In this document: positions 33,121 to 40,929 of the stretch, piece by piece
Numbering within the stretch: the first letter of the stretch is position 1
How the letters are laid out: each line of letters begins with the position of its first letter
Assembly (NCBI GenBank): GCA_025463865.1
Contig: JAODBH010000265.1
Span: forward strand, 1-54,061
Length of the DNA stretch: 54,061 bases
DNA from: Actinomycetes bacterium
GTDB lineage: Bacteria; Actinomycetota; Acidimicrobiia; IMCC26256; Chersky-534
Direction of reading: 5' to 3'
The notes under the pieces: generated by a model
Databases searched by the model: none
The model's input: the letters and a program-made list of their open reading frames with translations, nothing else
What the model was told of the DNA's origin: nothing
Program-made: the position numbers and the translations under genes

Positions 33121-33453
33121 TCACTTCGGCGGCAGCGACCGGGCGTAAGCGACACCGAGGGCGATCCAGCGCCGCAGCTCCCGTGTGGTCGTGCCGGCGT
33201 CGGCCTCGATGTGCAGCCAGCCGTTCATCTCCCGGCCCCGCATCACGAACCGCTGCGCCCGTGGCTTCTTGATGAGCGCATCGGTCTCGGCGGGGTCGAC
33301 CCGGAGCAGGAGGCCACCCTGGCCGCTCGCGCTCACGGCCATGTTGCCGTCGATCAGGAACGCCAGGCCGCCGAACATGCGCTGCTCGGTCAAACCGGCT
33401 TCGTCCTCGAGCGCCGCTCGTACCCGGACCGCGAGCTCCTCGTCGTAAGCCAT
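33121..33453 (-). CDS. TfoX N-terminal domain protein
   Basis: This is a 110-residue protein with the TfoX/Sxy N-terminal domain: MAYDEELAVRVRAALEDEAGLTEQRMFGGLAFLIDGNMAVSASGQGGLLLRVDP, then RGREMNGWLHIEA. Stand-alone TfoX_N proteins are common in actinobacteria, and their role is not settled; a competence function as in gamma-proteobacteria should not be assumed. It lies 57 nt upstream of gltX on the same strand. Confidence 0.9.
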   Translation of the reverse strand: MAYDEELAVRVRAALEDEAGLTEQRMFGGLAFLIDGNMAVSASGQGGLLLRVDPAETDALIKKPRAQRFVMRGREMNGWLHIEADAGTTTRELRRWIALGVAYARSLPPK

Positions 33454-33480
33454 GGGTCGAGTATCGCCCGGAACCGGCGG

Positions 33481-34623
33481 TCAGCCGAGGAGCTGCTTGG
33501 CGATGACGACCCGCTGGATCTGGTTGGTCCCCTCGTAGATCTGGGTCACCTTCGCGTCGCGCATCATCCGCTCGTTCGGGAAGTCGCGGGTGTAGCCGGC
33601 GCCCCCCAGGAGCTGCACGCAGTCGGTGGTGACCCGCATCGCGGTGTCGGACGCGAACAGCTTCGCCATCGATGACGCGCCGGCCGTGCCGGGAAGCCCT
33701 GCGTCGAGGAGCGCGCACGCCCGGTAGACGAGGAGGCGGGCGGCGTCGATCCGGGTCGCCATGTCGGCGAGCATGAACTGGATTCCCTGGAAGTCGGCGA
33801 TCCGCTGGTCGAACTGCCGGCGGTCCTGCACGTACTGCGTCGCCACCTCGAACGCGCCCTGGGCGAGACCGAGCGCCTGCGCACCGACGAGTGGCCGCGA
33901 GCGGTCGAGCGCACCCATCGCGTAGTAGAAGCCGCGGCCCTCCTCCCCCACCAGGTTCTGGACCGGCACGGTGCAGTCGTCGAGGACGATCTCGCCGGTG
34001 GGTGATCCGCGCATCCCCATCTTGTGCTCGAGCTTGCCGATCGAGAAGCCGGGGCTGTCCTTCTCGACGACGATGGCGCTGATCCCGCGGTGACCGGCAG
34101 CGGGATCCGTCTTGCAGAAGACGGTGTAGAAGTCGGACACGCCCGCGTTGGTGATCCAGAGCTTCCGGCCGTTGAGCACGTACTGGTCGCCGTCGCGCAC
34201 GGCGCGCGTCGTCATTCCGGAGACGTCGCTACCCGCGCCGGCCTCGGAGAGGCAGTAGCTCGCCTGGGCCTCGCCGCTCGCGACGCGCGGGACGTACTTG
34301 GCCTTCAGCTCGTCGGATCCGTGGTCGAGGACCGCGGTCAGGCCGAGCTTCGAGATGAACACGAACAACGACGACGAGCCGCACACCCGCGCGACCTCTT
34401 CGACCGCGAGCGCGTGGGCGAGGATGCCGGCACCCTGGCCGCCGAACTGCTCGGGGAACGGGAGGCCGGCGAAGCCCGCATTGGCCCAGGCCTTCCACGA
34501 CGCCCACGGGTACTCCTCGAGCTCGTCGGCCGCTGCCGCGTTGGGCGCGATGCCGTCCTCGGCGATGCGTCGCAGCGACGCGCGCAGCTCTTCGTACTCC
34601 GGCTCGAGGGAGAAAGACGTCAT
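33481..34623 (-). CDS. Acyl-CoA dehydrogenase
   Basis: This 380-residue flavoprotein has the ACAD signature CLSEAGAGSDVSGMTTRAV, the FAD/substrate segment NGRKLWITNAG, and GGAGYTRDFPNERMMRDAKVTQIYEGTNQIQR, whose Glu in YEGT is the catalytic base of short/medium-chain enzymes. It forms the alpha-beta double bond in acyl-CoA, passing electrons to ETF. The substrate chain is not determined. It is followed by the tfoX-like gene at 27 nt and preceded by an unknown gene on the same strand. Confidence 0.95.
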   Translation of the reverse strand: MTSFSLEPEYEELRASLRRIAEDGIAPNAAAADELEEYPWASWKAWANAGFAGLPFPEQFGGQGAGILAHALAVEEVARVCGSSSLFVFISKLGLTAVLDHGSDELKAKYVPRVASGEAQASYCLSEAGAGSDVSGMTTRAVRDGDQYVLNGRKLWITNAGVSDFYTVFCKTDPAAGHRGISAIVVEKDSPGFSIGKLEHKMGMRGSPTGEIVLDDCTVPVQNLVGEEGRGFYYAMGALDRSRPLVGAQALGLAQGAFEVATQYVQDRRQFDQRIADFQGIQFMLADMATRIDAARLLVYRACALLDAGLPGTAGASSMAKLFASDTAMRVTTDCVQLLGGAGYTRDFPNERMMRDAKVTQIYEGTNQIQRVVIAKQLLG

Positions 34624-34672
34624 GTCCGAACGCTACCCAACCGCCGCCCCGCCCCCGCCCCACCCATCGGGG

Positions 34673-35224
34673 TCACTCCTCGGACATGAGCTCCGGGGCG
34701 ATGGCGGCGTTGATGAGGGCGCGGATCTCGTCGATGTCGCCGGTGGCCGTGCCGGTGCCACGGAGCCACTCGATCGGCACCGAGTCGACGACGGTACGGC
34801 GCCGGAGGTAGTCGTGGTCGGCGTTGTGGATCACGTGGCTGCGCCAGGCCCGCACGTCGTCGGTGACCGGGCCCGCGAACCCGAGGACATGCATCCCGCG
34901 CTCGACGTCGGCGAGCACCGGAGCCCGCCCGAAGCTCGCCGCCCGTTTCATGCCGAGCTCGGACACCAGGGCCGCGGCGTCGGCGAAGTGGTCCTCCGGC
35001 CCGAGGTCGAAGCGGTCCTTGTTGCGGGCCACGATCGTCCGGGCGAATCCCACGTTGGGACCGGGATCGCCGAACAGCGGGCCGCTCGGCTGGCCATTGG
35101 GAAGATCGCCGGGCCGGTCGGCGCGCCACGACTTCGACGGCGGCGCGATCACCCCGGCGGGCATGTTCTGCTGCTGGCGGGGCCGGTCCGAGTTTCCGGG
35201 GGCGACGAAGGGATCGACGGGCAT
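34673..35224 (-). CDS. Conserved hypothetical protein
   Basis: This 183-residue protein matches no family I recognise. It has a Pro/Gly/Gln-rich N-terminus (about 50 residues, probably disordered), then a mixed region with GFARTIVARNKDRFDLGPEDHFADAAALVSELGMKRAASFGRAPVLADVERGMHVLG. No signal peptide or membrane helix is seen. It is flanked by cimA and an acyl-CoA dehydrogenase on the same strand. Codon use and GC3 look like its neighbours, so I treat it as a real gene. Confidence 0.7.
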   Translation of the reverse strand: MPVDPFVAPGNSDRPRQQQNMPAGVIAPPSKSWRADRPGDLPNGQPSGPLFGDPGPNVGFARTIVARNKDRFDLGPEDHFADAAALVSELGMKRAASFGRAPVLADVERGMHVLGFAGPVTDDVRAWRSHVIHNADHDYLRRRTVVDSVPIEWLRGTGTATGDIDEIRALINAAIAPELMSEE

Positions 35225-35266
35225 GGGGGTGATGCTACCCAGTGGCTCTGCGGTCCCGTGGTCCGG

Positions 35267-36952
35267 TCAGGCGGTGCCGACCGTGCGGACGGGCTCGGCA
35301 CCGGACCGGAGCAGCGCGACCACGATCGAGTCGGCCAGCGCCTGCCAGCTCGCCTCGATGATGTTCTCGCTCACCCCGATCGTGGTCCAGGTGGAATCGC
35401 CGTCGGTGGAGTCGATCAGGACCCGGGTGACGGCACCGGTGCCCTTGAACGTGTCGAGAACGCGCACCTTGTAATCGGTGAGGTGCATTCGGGCGAGCTC
35501 CGGATAGATCGGTTGGATCGCCTTGCGCAGCGCGCCGTCGAGCGCGTTGACGGGGCCGTTGCCCTCGGCGGTGGTCACGAACCGCTCGTCACCGACGTGC
35601 ACCTTGATGGTGGCCTCGGTGCGGAACGTGTCGGACCCGCCGGCCGCGTCGAGCCGGACGTCGGACTCGTCGGTGATCACGCGGAAGGAGTCGACGTGGA
35701 ACCACGTGGGCACCACGCCCGCGGCCCGGCGCATCAGCAGCTCGAGCGATCCGTCGGCGACCTCGAAGTGGTATCCCTCGTGCTCCAGCCGCTTGAGCGT
35801 GTCGACGACGTCGTTGAGCGCGGGCCCGTCGAGCGGGATGCCGAGTTCGGTCGCCTTCAGCACCAGCGTGCTCTTGCCCGCGAGCTCGCTGACCACGAAC
35901 CGCGTGCCGTTGCCGACGGACTCGGGCCCCACGTGCTCGTAGGCGTCGGGGCGCTTGACGATCGCGCTCACGTGCAGCCCGGCCTTGTGCGCGAACGCGC
36001 TCTTCCCGACGTAGGGAGCCTGTGGGTTGAGCGGCATGTTGACCAGCTCGGCGACGTGGTGGGCGACGGGCGTGAGCCGCTCGAGGTTGGCGGCCGGGAT
36101 CGTCTCGATGCCCATCTTCAGCGTGAGCGCGGGGATGATCGACGTGAGGTTGCAGTTACCGGTGCGCTCGCCGTAGCCGTTGATCGTGCCCTGCACCTGG
36201 ATCGCACCGCCGCGCACGCCGGCGAGCGCGTTGGCCACGCCGGTGCCGGCGTCGTCGTGCAGGTGGACCCCGACGCCGATGTCTCCGCCGAAGTAGGCGA
36301 CGACTTCGCGCACGATGCGCTCGACGTCGTGCGGGAGCGTGCCGCCGTTCGTGTCGCAGAGCACGAGACGCGAGGCGCCCTGCATGGCCGCGCCCTCGAG
36401 CACCCGCAGGGAGAACTCGGGGTTGCGCCGGTAGCCGTCGAAGAAGTGCTCGGCGTCGAAGAGCACCTCGAGGCCGTTGCCGCGCAGGAACCGCACCGAG
36501 TCGGCGACCATCGCCACGCCCTCGTCGAGGTCGGTGCCGAGCGCTTCGGTGACGTGGTAGTCCCAGCACTTGCCCACGATGCACACCGCGGGCGTGGCCG
36601 CCTCGACCAGGTGGCGCAGTGTGTCGTCGGCGTCGACCTTGCCCTTGACCCGACGGGTCATGCCGAACGCGACCAGGGTGCTGTGGCCGAGCTGCAGCTC
36701 GGTCCGGGCGCGGGCGAAGAGCTCGTCGTCCTTCGGGTTCGCGCCGGGCCAGCCGGCCTCGATGTAGGAGACGCCGAGCCAGTCGAGCTGCTCGGCGATG
36801 CGCAGCTTGTCCTCGACGGTGAGCGAGATGCCCTCGAGCTGGCTGCCGTCGCGCAGGGTGGTGTCGTAGATCTCGACCCGCTCCGGCCACGACGGGTCGC
36901 GGACCGCGCTGCGGTCGACGTGCGACGGCGCCACCGAGAGGTCAGGAGACAT
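35267..36952 (-). CDS. cimA: Citramalate synthase
   Basis: The 561-residue enzyme belongs to the HMGL/2-isopropylmalate synthase superfamily. EIYDTTLRDGSQLEGISLTVEDKLRIAEQLD and YIEAGWPGANPKDDELF are characteristic of CimA-type rather than LeuA-type proteins, and GVHLHDDAGTGVANALAGVRGGAIQVQGTINGYGERTGN supplies the metal and catalytic residues. The C-terminal ~140 residues form the LeuA regulatory domain. It condenses pyruvate with acetyl-CoA for the threonine-independent isoleucine pathway. Its start overlaps ilvE by 11 nt. With leuB and leuCD nearby, most enzymes of that route are local. Confidence 0.93.
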   Translation of the reverse strand: MSPDLSVAPSHVDRSAVRDPSWPERVEIYDTTLRDGSQLEGISLTVEDKLRIAEQLDWLGVSYIEAGWPGANPKDDELFARARTELQLGHSTLVAFGMTRRVKGKVDADDTLRHLVEAATPAVCIVGKCWDYHVTEALGTDLDEGVAMVADSVRFLRGNGLEVLFDAEHFFDGYRRNPEFSLRVLEGAAMQGASRLVLCDTNGGTLPHDVERIVREVVAYFGGDIGVGVHLHDDAGTGVANALAGVRGGAIQVQGTINGYGERTGNCNLTSIIPALTLKMGIETIPAANLERLTPVAHHVAELVNMPLNPQAPYVGKSAFAHKAGLHVSAIVKRPDAYEHVGPESVGNGTRFVVSELAGKSTLVLKATELGIPLDGPALNDVVDTLKRLEHEGYHFEVADGSLELLMRRAAGVVPTWFHVDSFRVITDESDVRLDAAGGSDTFRTEATIKVHVGDERFVTTAEGNGPVNALDGALRKAIQPIYPELARMHLTDYKVRVLDTFKGTGAVTRVLIDSTDGDSTWTTIGVSENIIEASWQALADSIVVALLRSGAEPVRTVGTA

Positions 36953-37859
36953 ACGTCAACCAGTCCTTGTACTGCTCGACCTCGCCCCGGACCGTCGCGT
37001 GGTAGATCTCCTGCACCTTGCGCGTGATGCCTCCGGGATCGCCGATCACCCGGTCGTCGACCGAGCGGATCGGGACGATCTCCGCCGCGGTGCCGGTGAG
37101 GAACGCCTCGTGCGCGAGGTAGAGGTCGGAGCGGAGCAGGTTCTCCTCGCGGACCTGGTACCCGAGGTCGCGCGCGATCGTCATGACCGACTGGCGGGTG
37201 ATGCCGTCGAGCGCGCCCGAGCTGAGCGGCGGCGTGATGAGCGTCTCGTCCTTCACGATGAAGAGGTTCTCGCCGGTGCACTCGGCCACGAAGCCGTGCG
37301 TGTTGAGCAGGATCGCCTCGTCGTACCCCGCCTTGAGGGCCTCGACCTTGGCCAGGCTCGAGTTGACGTAGATGCCGGTGCCCTTCGCCGCGACCGGATT
37401 CACGTTGGGGTCGATGCGGCGCCAGCTGGAGATCTTCATGCGCACGCCGTGGCGGCTGCCCTCGTCGCCGAGGTATGCGCCCCAGGGCCACATGGCGATC
37501 GCGACGTTGACCGTGCACGGCAGTGGGTTGAGGCCCATCTCGCCGTAGCCCAGGTAGACGATCGGCCGGATGTAGCCCGAGTCGAGGCCGTTGACCCGGA
37601 CGAGCTCGACGGTCGCGTCGCACAGCTCCTCGACCGAGTACGGGTTCTCGAGGAGGAACAGCGCGCCCGACTCGTGGAGGCGGGTCATGTGCTCGCGCAG
37701 ACGGAACACCGCGGCACCGGCCGACGTGGGGTAGGCGCGGATCCCCTCGAACACGCCCGATCCGTAGTGGAGGGAGTGGGTCAGGACGTGGATCTGGGCT
37801 TCGTCCCAGGCGACGAACTCGCCGTCCATCCAGATCTTGTCGGTCTTCGTGAGCGCCAT
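36942..37859 (-). CDS. ilvE: Branched-chain amino-acid aminotransferase
   Basis: This 305-residue fold-type IV PLP enzyme has HSLHYGSGVFEGIRAYPT, RMKISSWRRIDPNVNPVAAKGTGIYVNSSLAKVEA (the PLP Lys is in AAKGTG), and the class signature ECTGENLFIVKDETLITPPLSSGALDGITRQSVM. It transfers the amino group from glutamate to the keto acids of Leu, Ile and Val. It starts directly at the leuB stop codon and overlaps cimA by 11 nt, so leuB-ilvE-cimA is a tight operon. Confidence 0.95.
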   Translation of the reverse strand: MALTKTDKIWMDGEFVAWDEAQIHVLTHSLHYGSGVFEGIRAYPTSAGAAVFRLREHMTRLHESGALFLLENPYSVEELCDATVELVRVNGLDSGYIRPIVYLGYGEMGLNPLPCTVNVAIAMWPWGAYLGDEGSRHGVRMKISSWRRIDPNVNPVAAKGTGIYVNSSLAKVEALKAGYDEAILLNTHGFVAECTGENLFIVKDETLITPPLSSGALDGITRQSVMTIARDLGYQVREENLLRSDLYLAHEAFLTGTAAEIVPIRSVDDRVIGDPGGITRKVQEIYHATVRGEVEQYKDWLTYVS

Positions 37860-38840
37860 TTACCGCTCCACCCTTTCTGCGATCGCGTCGCCGATCTCTT
37901 CGGTCGACCCGATGATGTCGTCACTGCTCTCGACCGCACGGGTCATGCGGCCGGCGGCCGCCCTGTCGCCGAGGAACTCGACGAGCATGGTGGCCGAGAT
38001 GATCGCAGCCCGTGGGTCGGCCTTGCCGGTTCCCGCGATGTCGGGGGCCGACCCGTGCACCGGCTCGAAGATCGAGGGGGTGGTGCGCTCGGGATTGAGG
38101 TTGCCCGAGGCGGCCCGCCCCACGCCACCGCTGATGGCGCCGCCGAGGTCGGTGAGGATGTCGCCGAAGAGGTTGTCGGTGACGATCACGTCGTAGCGCT
38201 CCGGATCGGACACGAAGTAGATGCACGCGGCATCGACGTGGTTGTAGGCGGTGGCGACGTCGGGGTACTCGGCCTTCACGATGTCGAAGGTCCGCTGCCA
38301 GAGATCGCCGGCGAACGTGAGGACGTTGGTCTTGTGGACCAGGGTGAGGTGCTTGCGCTCCCGCGAGCGCGCCAGCTCGAACGCGTAGCGGACACAGCGC
38401 TCGACGCCCATGCGGGTGTTGACCGAGCCCTGGGTCGCGATCTCGAACGGGGTGCCGTGCCGGAGGAAGCCGCCCTCGCCGGCGTACGTACCCTCCGTGT
38501 TCTCCCGGATGACCACGAAGTCGAGGTCGTCGGAGTGGAACGGCCGCAGGTTGATGTAGAGGTCGAGCGCGAAGCGCAGGCGCAGCAGGAGGCCGCGTTC
38601 GATGACCCCGGGCGGTACCTCGGGGGTGCCGACCGCGCCGAGCAGCACGCCGTCGAGCCCGGCGATGGCCTCGAGGTCGGCGTCGGGGAGCACGGCGCCG
38701 TCGCGCAGGTAGCGCGTGCCGCCGAGGTCGAACGGGACCTCGTCGAAGTCGAACCCGGCCGCGCGCATGACCTTGACCGCCTGGGCGGTGACCTCGGGGC
38801 CGATGCCGTCCCCGCCGATGATGCCGATCTGGTGGCTCAC
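37860..38840 (-). CDS. leuB: 3-isopropylmalate dehydrogenase
   Basis: This is 326 residues from GTG 38840, chosen because GAGG lies five nt upstream; the ATG at 38861 falls beside the attenuator. Motifs are IGIIGGDGIGPEV at the N-terminus, FVVIRENTEGTYAGEGG, and DVIVTDNLFGDILTDLGGAISGGVG with the metal-binding Asp residues. It oxidises 3-isopropylmalate in leucine synthesis; a broader beta-methylmalate role fits the neighbouring cimA. It is the first structural gene of leuB-ilvE-cimA and sits behind a leader with a terminator hairpin. Confidence 0.93.
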   Translation of the reverse strand: MSHQIGIIGGDGIGPEVTAQAVKVMRAAGFDFDEVPFDLGGTRYLRDGAVLPDADLEAIAGLDGVLLGAVGTPEVPPGVIERGLLLRLRFALDLYINLRPFHSDDLDFVVIRENTEGTYAGEGGFLRHGTPFEIATQGSVNTRMGVERCVRYAFELARSRERKHLTLVHKTNVLTFAGDLWQRTFDIVKAEYPDVATAYNHVDAACIYFVSDPERYDVIVTDNLFGDILTDLGGAISGGVGRAASGNLNPERTTPSIFEPVHGSAPDIAGTGKADPRAAIISATMLVEFLGDRAAAGRMTRAVESSDDIIGSTEEIGDAIAERVER

Positions 38841-38873
38841 AAGTACCTCATCGGCCGCCATCCGGGTCCGCCC

Positions 38874-38905
38874 AAACAAAAACCGCCCACCGGAAAGTGG
38901 ACGGT
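38874..38905 (-). terminator. Intrinsic terminator in the leuB leader (attenuator)
   Basis: On the minus strand ACCGTCCAC-TTTCCG-GTGGGCGGT forms a 9-bp stem with one G-U pair, followed by TTTTTGTTT. It lies between the leader ORF and the leuB start codon, about 35 nt upstream of the latter, as expected for transcription attenuation. Confidence 0.8.
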
Positions 38906-38914
38906 CAGCAAGGC

Positions 38915-38935
38915 GAACGCCGGGTGCCGGCGCTC
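38915..38935 (-). promoter_or_regulatory. Upstream leader hairpin (pause or antiterminator arm)
   Basis: GAGCGCCGG-CAC-CCGGCGTTC, a 9-bp stem with one G-U pair, begins two nt after the leader-peptide stop. A ribosome stalled in the leader ORF would cover it and could change folding of the downstream terminator. Confidence 0.65.
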
Positions 38936-38936
38936 G

Positions 38937-38975
38937 CTACGAAATGAAGACGAAGGAAGCGGACAGGTGATGCAT
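38937..38975 (-). CDS. Putative leuB leader peptide (MHHLSASFVFIS)
   Basis: This 12-codon ORF, ATG to TAG, ends two nt before a hairpin and about 30 nt before a U-tract terminator. It includes Leu, Val and Ile codons, although not in a run. No Shine-Dalgarno is seen; with the promoter positioned as proposed, the transcript would begin within a few nt of the ATG, so translation could be leaderless, as is common in actinobacteria. Confidence 0.5.
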   Translation of the reverse strand: MHHLSASFVFIS

Positions 38976-38984
38976 GGGAGAAAC

Positions 38985-39014
38985 AGGCTGGCAGCTGACC
39001 CCGCACGGTGTCAA
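38985..39014 (-). promoter_or_regulatory. Probable leuB operon promoter
   Basis: Minus-strand TTGACA (39009-39014) is a perfect -35. CAGCCT, 18 nt downstream, is a weak TANNNT-like -10. The predicted start is within a few nt of the leader ATG. Confidence 0.5.
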
Positions 39015-39072
39015 CCGGGTTGCGGGCCAGGAACCCTGCCGCCGCGGGGTTCCGCCCGACTAGCCTCCGCAA

Positions 39073-39540
39073 ATGGATCCGACCCACCTGTCGCCCGCGG
39101 CCCACGAACGCCTGACCGAAGAGCTCAATTGGCGTTCCGGTGCCCGCCGTATGGAGATCTCGGAATGGATCGAGCGTGCCCGCGAGCACGGCGACATCCG
39201 GGAGAACGCCGACTTCGACGCGGCCAAGAACGAGCAGGGCCTCAACGAGGCCCGGGTGCGCCAGCTCGACCAGCTCCTCAAGGAGGCGATCGTCGTCGAG
39301 GCCGGTGACGGCGACACCGTCGCCCCCGGCACGCTGGTCGAGATCCGCATGGACAACGACACCGACAGCACCACCTACCTCGTCGGGTCGATCGAGGAGC
39401 GCAACGAGACCTACGAGGTGCTGAGCACCAGCTCGCCGCTCGGTCAGGCGCTCGTCGGCAAGGCTCCGGGTGAGGTCGTCACCTACCAGGGGCCGAAGCG
39501 CACCTTCGAGGTCGAGATCGTGAGCGTCCGCGCGCTGTAG
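39073..39540 (+). CDS. greA: Transcription elongation factor GreA
   Basis: This 155-residue protein has the GreA/GreB coiled coil with the acidic tip at ERAREHGDIRENADFDAAKNEQ, followed by the FKBP-like C-terminal domain (GTLVEIRMDNDTDSTTYLVG...SSPLGQALVGKAPGEVVTY). It rescues backtracked RNA polymerase by stimulating transcript cleavage. It is divergent from leuB, whose start lies 232 nt away; the attenuator region sits between them. Confidence 0.95.
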   Translation: MDPTHLSPAAHERLTEELNWRSGARRMEISEWIERAREHGDIRENADFDAAKNEQGLNEARVRQLDQLLKEAIVVEAGDGDTVAPGTLVEIRMDNDTDSTTYLVGSIEERNETYEVLSTSSPLGQALVGKAPGEVVTYQGPKRTFEVEIVSVRAL

Positions 39541-39576
39541 CGCTTCGACCCCACCGGGTGCGGCGCGCTCGAGCTC

Positions 39577-40083
39577 TCAGGCCCGATCGAGGGTGACTTG
39601 CGCCGTCGCCTGGAGCAGGTAGCCGCGGGATCGCACGGTCCGCACCTCGAGACCGAGCGGCGCGATGCGCCGCCGGAGCCGGAGCACGTGGACGTCGAGT
39701 GCGTTGCGGGTCGGAGCGCCCTTGGGCCAGGCCCGTTTGGCGAGCGCATCCCGGCCGACCACCGCGCCGAACCGCTCGACCAGCCCACCGGCGAGGGAAC
39801 GCTCGACCGGTGACAGTGCGGTCCAGTGCTTGCGGAACCGCAGCAGGCCGTCGCCGTCGATGGCCGGTTGCGCGTGCCCGTTGGACGCCCGGGCCTCGAG
39901 CGTGGCGACGCGGGCCCGCACGTCGCGGTCGTCGGCTGGGAGCCGCACCCAGTCCTCGAGGCAGTCGACCGCCTCCGGGGGTGAGACCTGTGGCCCCACC
40001 AGCAGGAGCCGCGGCGAACCGGTCTCCCGCAGCTCATCGAGTCGGTGTTCCTCTTCGGGCCAACGCACCAGCACCACGTCCAC
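39577..40083 (-). CDS. Winged-helix (OmpR/PhoB-type) transcriptional regulator with atypical N-terminus
   Basis: This is a 168-residue protein. The C-terminal half (about residues 85-155) is a Trans_reg_C winged helix: LSPVERSLAGGLVERFGAVVGRDALAKRAWPKG, then ALDVHVLRLRRRIAPLGLEVRTVRSRGYLL. The N-terminal ~65 residues look like a shrunken receiver (LLLVGPQVSPPEAVDCLEDWVRLPADDRDVRARVATLEARA) and lack a clear phospho-acceptor Asp and conserved Lys. It probably works as an orphan regulator without phosphorylation. Targets are unknown; it is convergent with greA and lies downstream of the IclR gene on the same strand. Confidence 0.85.
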   Translation of the reverse strand: MDVVLVRWPEEEHRLDELRETGSPRLLLVGPQVSPPEAVDCLEDWVRLPADDRDVRARVATLEARASNGHAQPAIDGDGLLRFRKHWTALSPVERSLAGGLVERFGAVVGRDALAKRAWPKGAPTRNALDVHVLRLRRRIAPLGLEVRTVRSRGYLLQATAQVTLDRA

Positions 40084-40174
40084 GGGATTGAAGGTACGGC
40101 CAGGCTGTTTCAGCTTTGTTTCACTCCGGTGAAGGCTCTCTACCTCGCCCCAGTAGGCGCCGGATCCGGGCCGT

Positions 40175-40873
40175 TCAGGAGAGGCCGGCCCGGCGCTCGA
40201 GGTCCTTGGCCGCGGCGACGACGGCCTCGGCGAACCGCCGGCCCGGCTCGGAGCCGAAGCGGTCGAGTGGGCCGCTCACGCTGATCGCGCCCAGCAGGTG
40301 CCCGGAGCCGTCGAGGACCGGAGCGCTGACGCTGGCGACGCCCGGCTCCCGTTCGCCGACGGACGATGCCCAGCCCTGGGCCCGGATCGCGGCCAGCTCG
40401 GCGCGCGTGCTCGGGTCGGCGGGCGCGTCACCCCAGGCCAGCAGCACCTTTCCGCCGGAACCACGCTCGATGGGCAGGACCGCCCCGACGGGCACGGTGT
40501 CACGGAGGCCCGACGGCCGCTCGGCCGAAGCGACGCAGACCCGGTTGCCGTCCTCGCGGACGTAGAGCTGGGTGCTCTCGCCGGTTCGGTCCCGCAGCGC
40601 TTCGAGCACCGGGCGGGCGAGCTCCACCATCCCCGAAGCCTCGTTGGCCCGGGTCCCCCAGGCGAGGAGGCGCAGGCCGAGCCGGAACCGGCCCGAGTCG
40701 TCGCGCCCGACCATCCCGTGGGTCTCGAGCGCCACCGCGAGCCGGTGCGCCGTCGGCCGACTGAGGCCGGTCGCCGCCACCAGATCGGCGAGTGAGAGCG
40801 GGCCGTGCTCCGAGAGCGCGGCGAGCACCGCAACCGACTTGTCGAGGACCCCGACCCCACTTACACTGTCCAT
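40175..40873 (-). CDS. IclR-family regulator, NdgR/LtbR-like
   Basis: This 232-residue protein has the IclR winged helix ([47 protein letters not shown]) and the effector domain ([43 protein letters not shown]). Its place divergent from leuCD is the one taken by NdgR in Streptomyces and LtbR in Corynebacterium, regulators of leucine and amino-acid metabolism. The 56-nt intergenic region holds a palindrome that could be its operator. The orthology is inferred from synteny and family. Confidence 0.92.
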   Translation of the reverse strand: MDSVSGVGVLDKSVAVLAALSEHGPLSLADLVAATGLSRPTAHRLAVALETHGMVGRDDSGRFRLGLRLLAWGTRANEASGMVELARPVLEALRDRTGESTQLYVREDGNRVCVASAERPSGLRDTVPVGAVLPIERGSGGKVLLAWGDAPADPSTRAELAAIRAQGWASSVGEREPGVASVSAPVLDGSGHLLGAISVSGPLDRFGSEPGRRFAEAVVAAAKDLERRAGLS

Positions 40874-40887
40874 GCCTCGATATTACG

Positions 40888-40904
40888 GTCTCAGACTTTG
40901 AGAC
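40888..40904. promoter_or_regulatory. Palindromic candidate operator between iclR and leuC
   Basis: GTCTCA-GACTT-TGAGAC is a perfect 6+5+6 inverted repeat in the short divergent promoter region, 14 nt from the iclR start and 25 nt from the leuC start. Binding by the IclR protein could control both directions. Confidence 0.6.
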
Positions 40905-40929
40905 ACAAGCGCACCGCAGGGAGCACCAC

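Noticed and set aside
37860-38879. Longer leuB start at 38879 or 38861
   Set aside because: These starts run towards the attenuator U-tract, whereas GTG 38840 has GAGG at the right distance and begins directly before the conserved IGIIGGDGIG.
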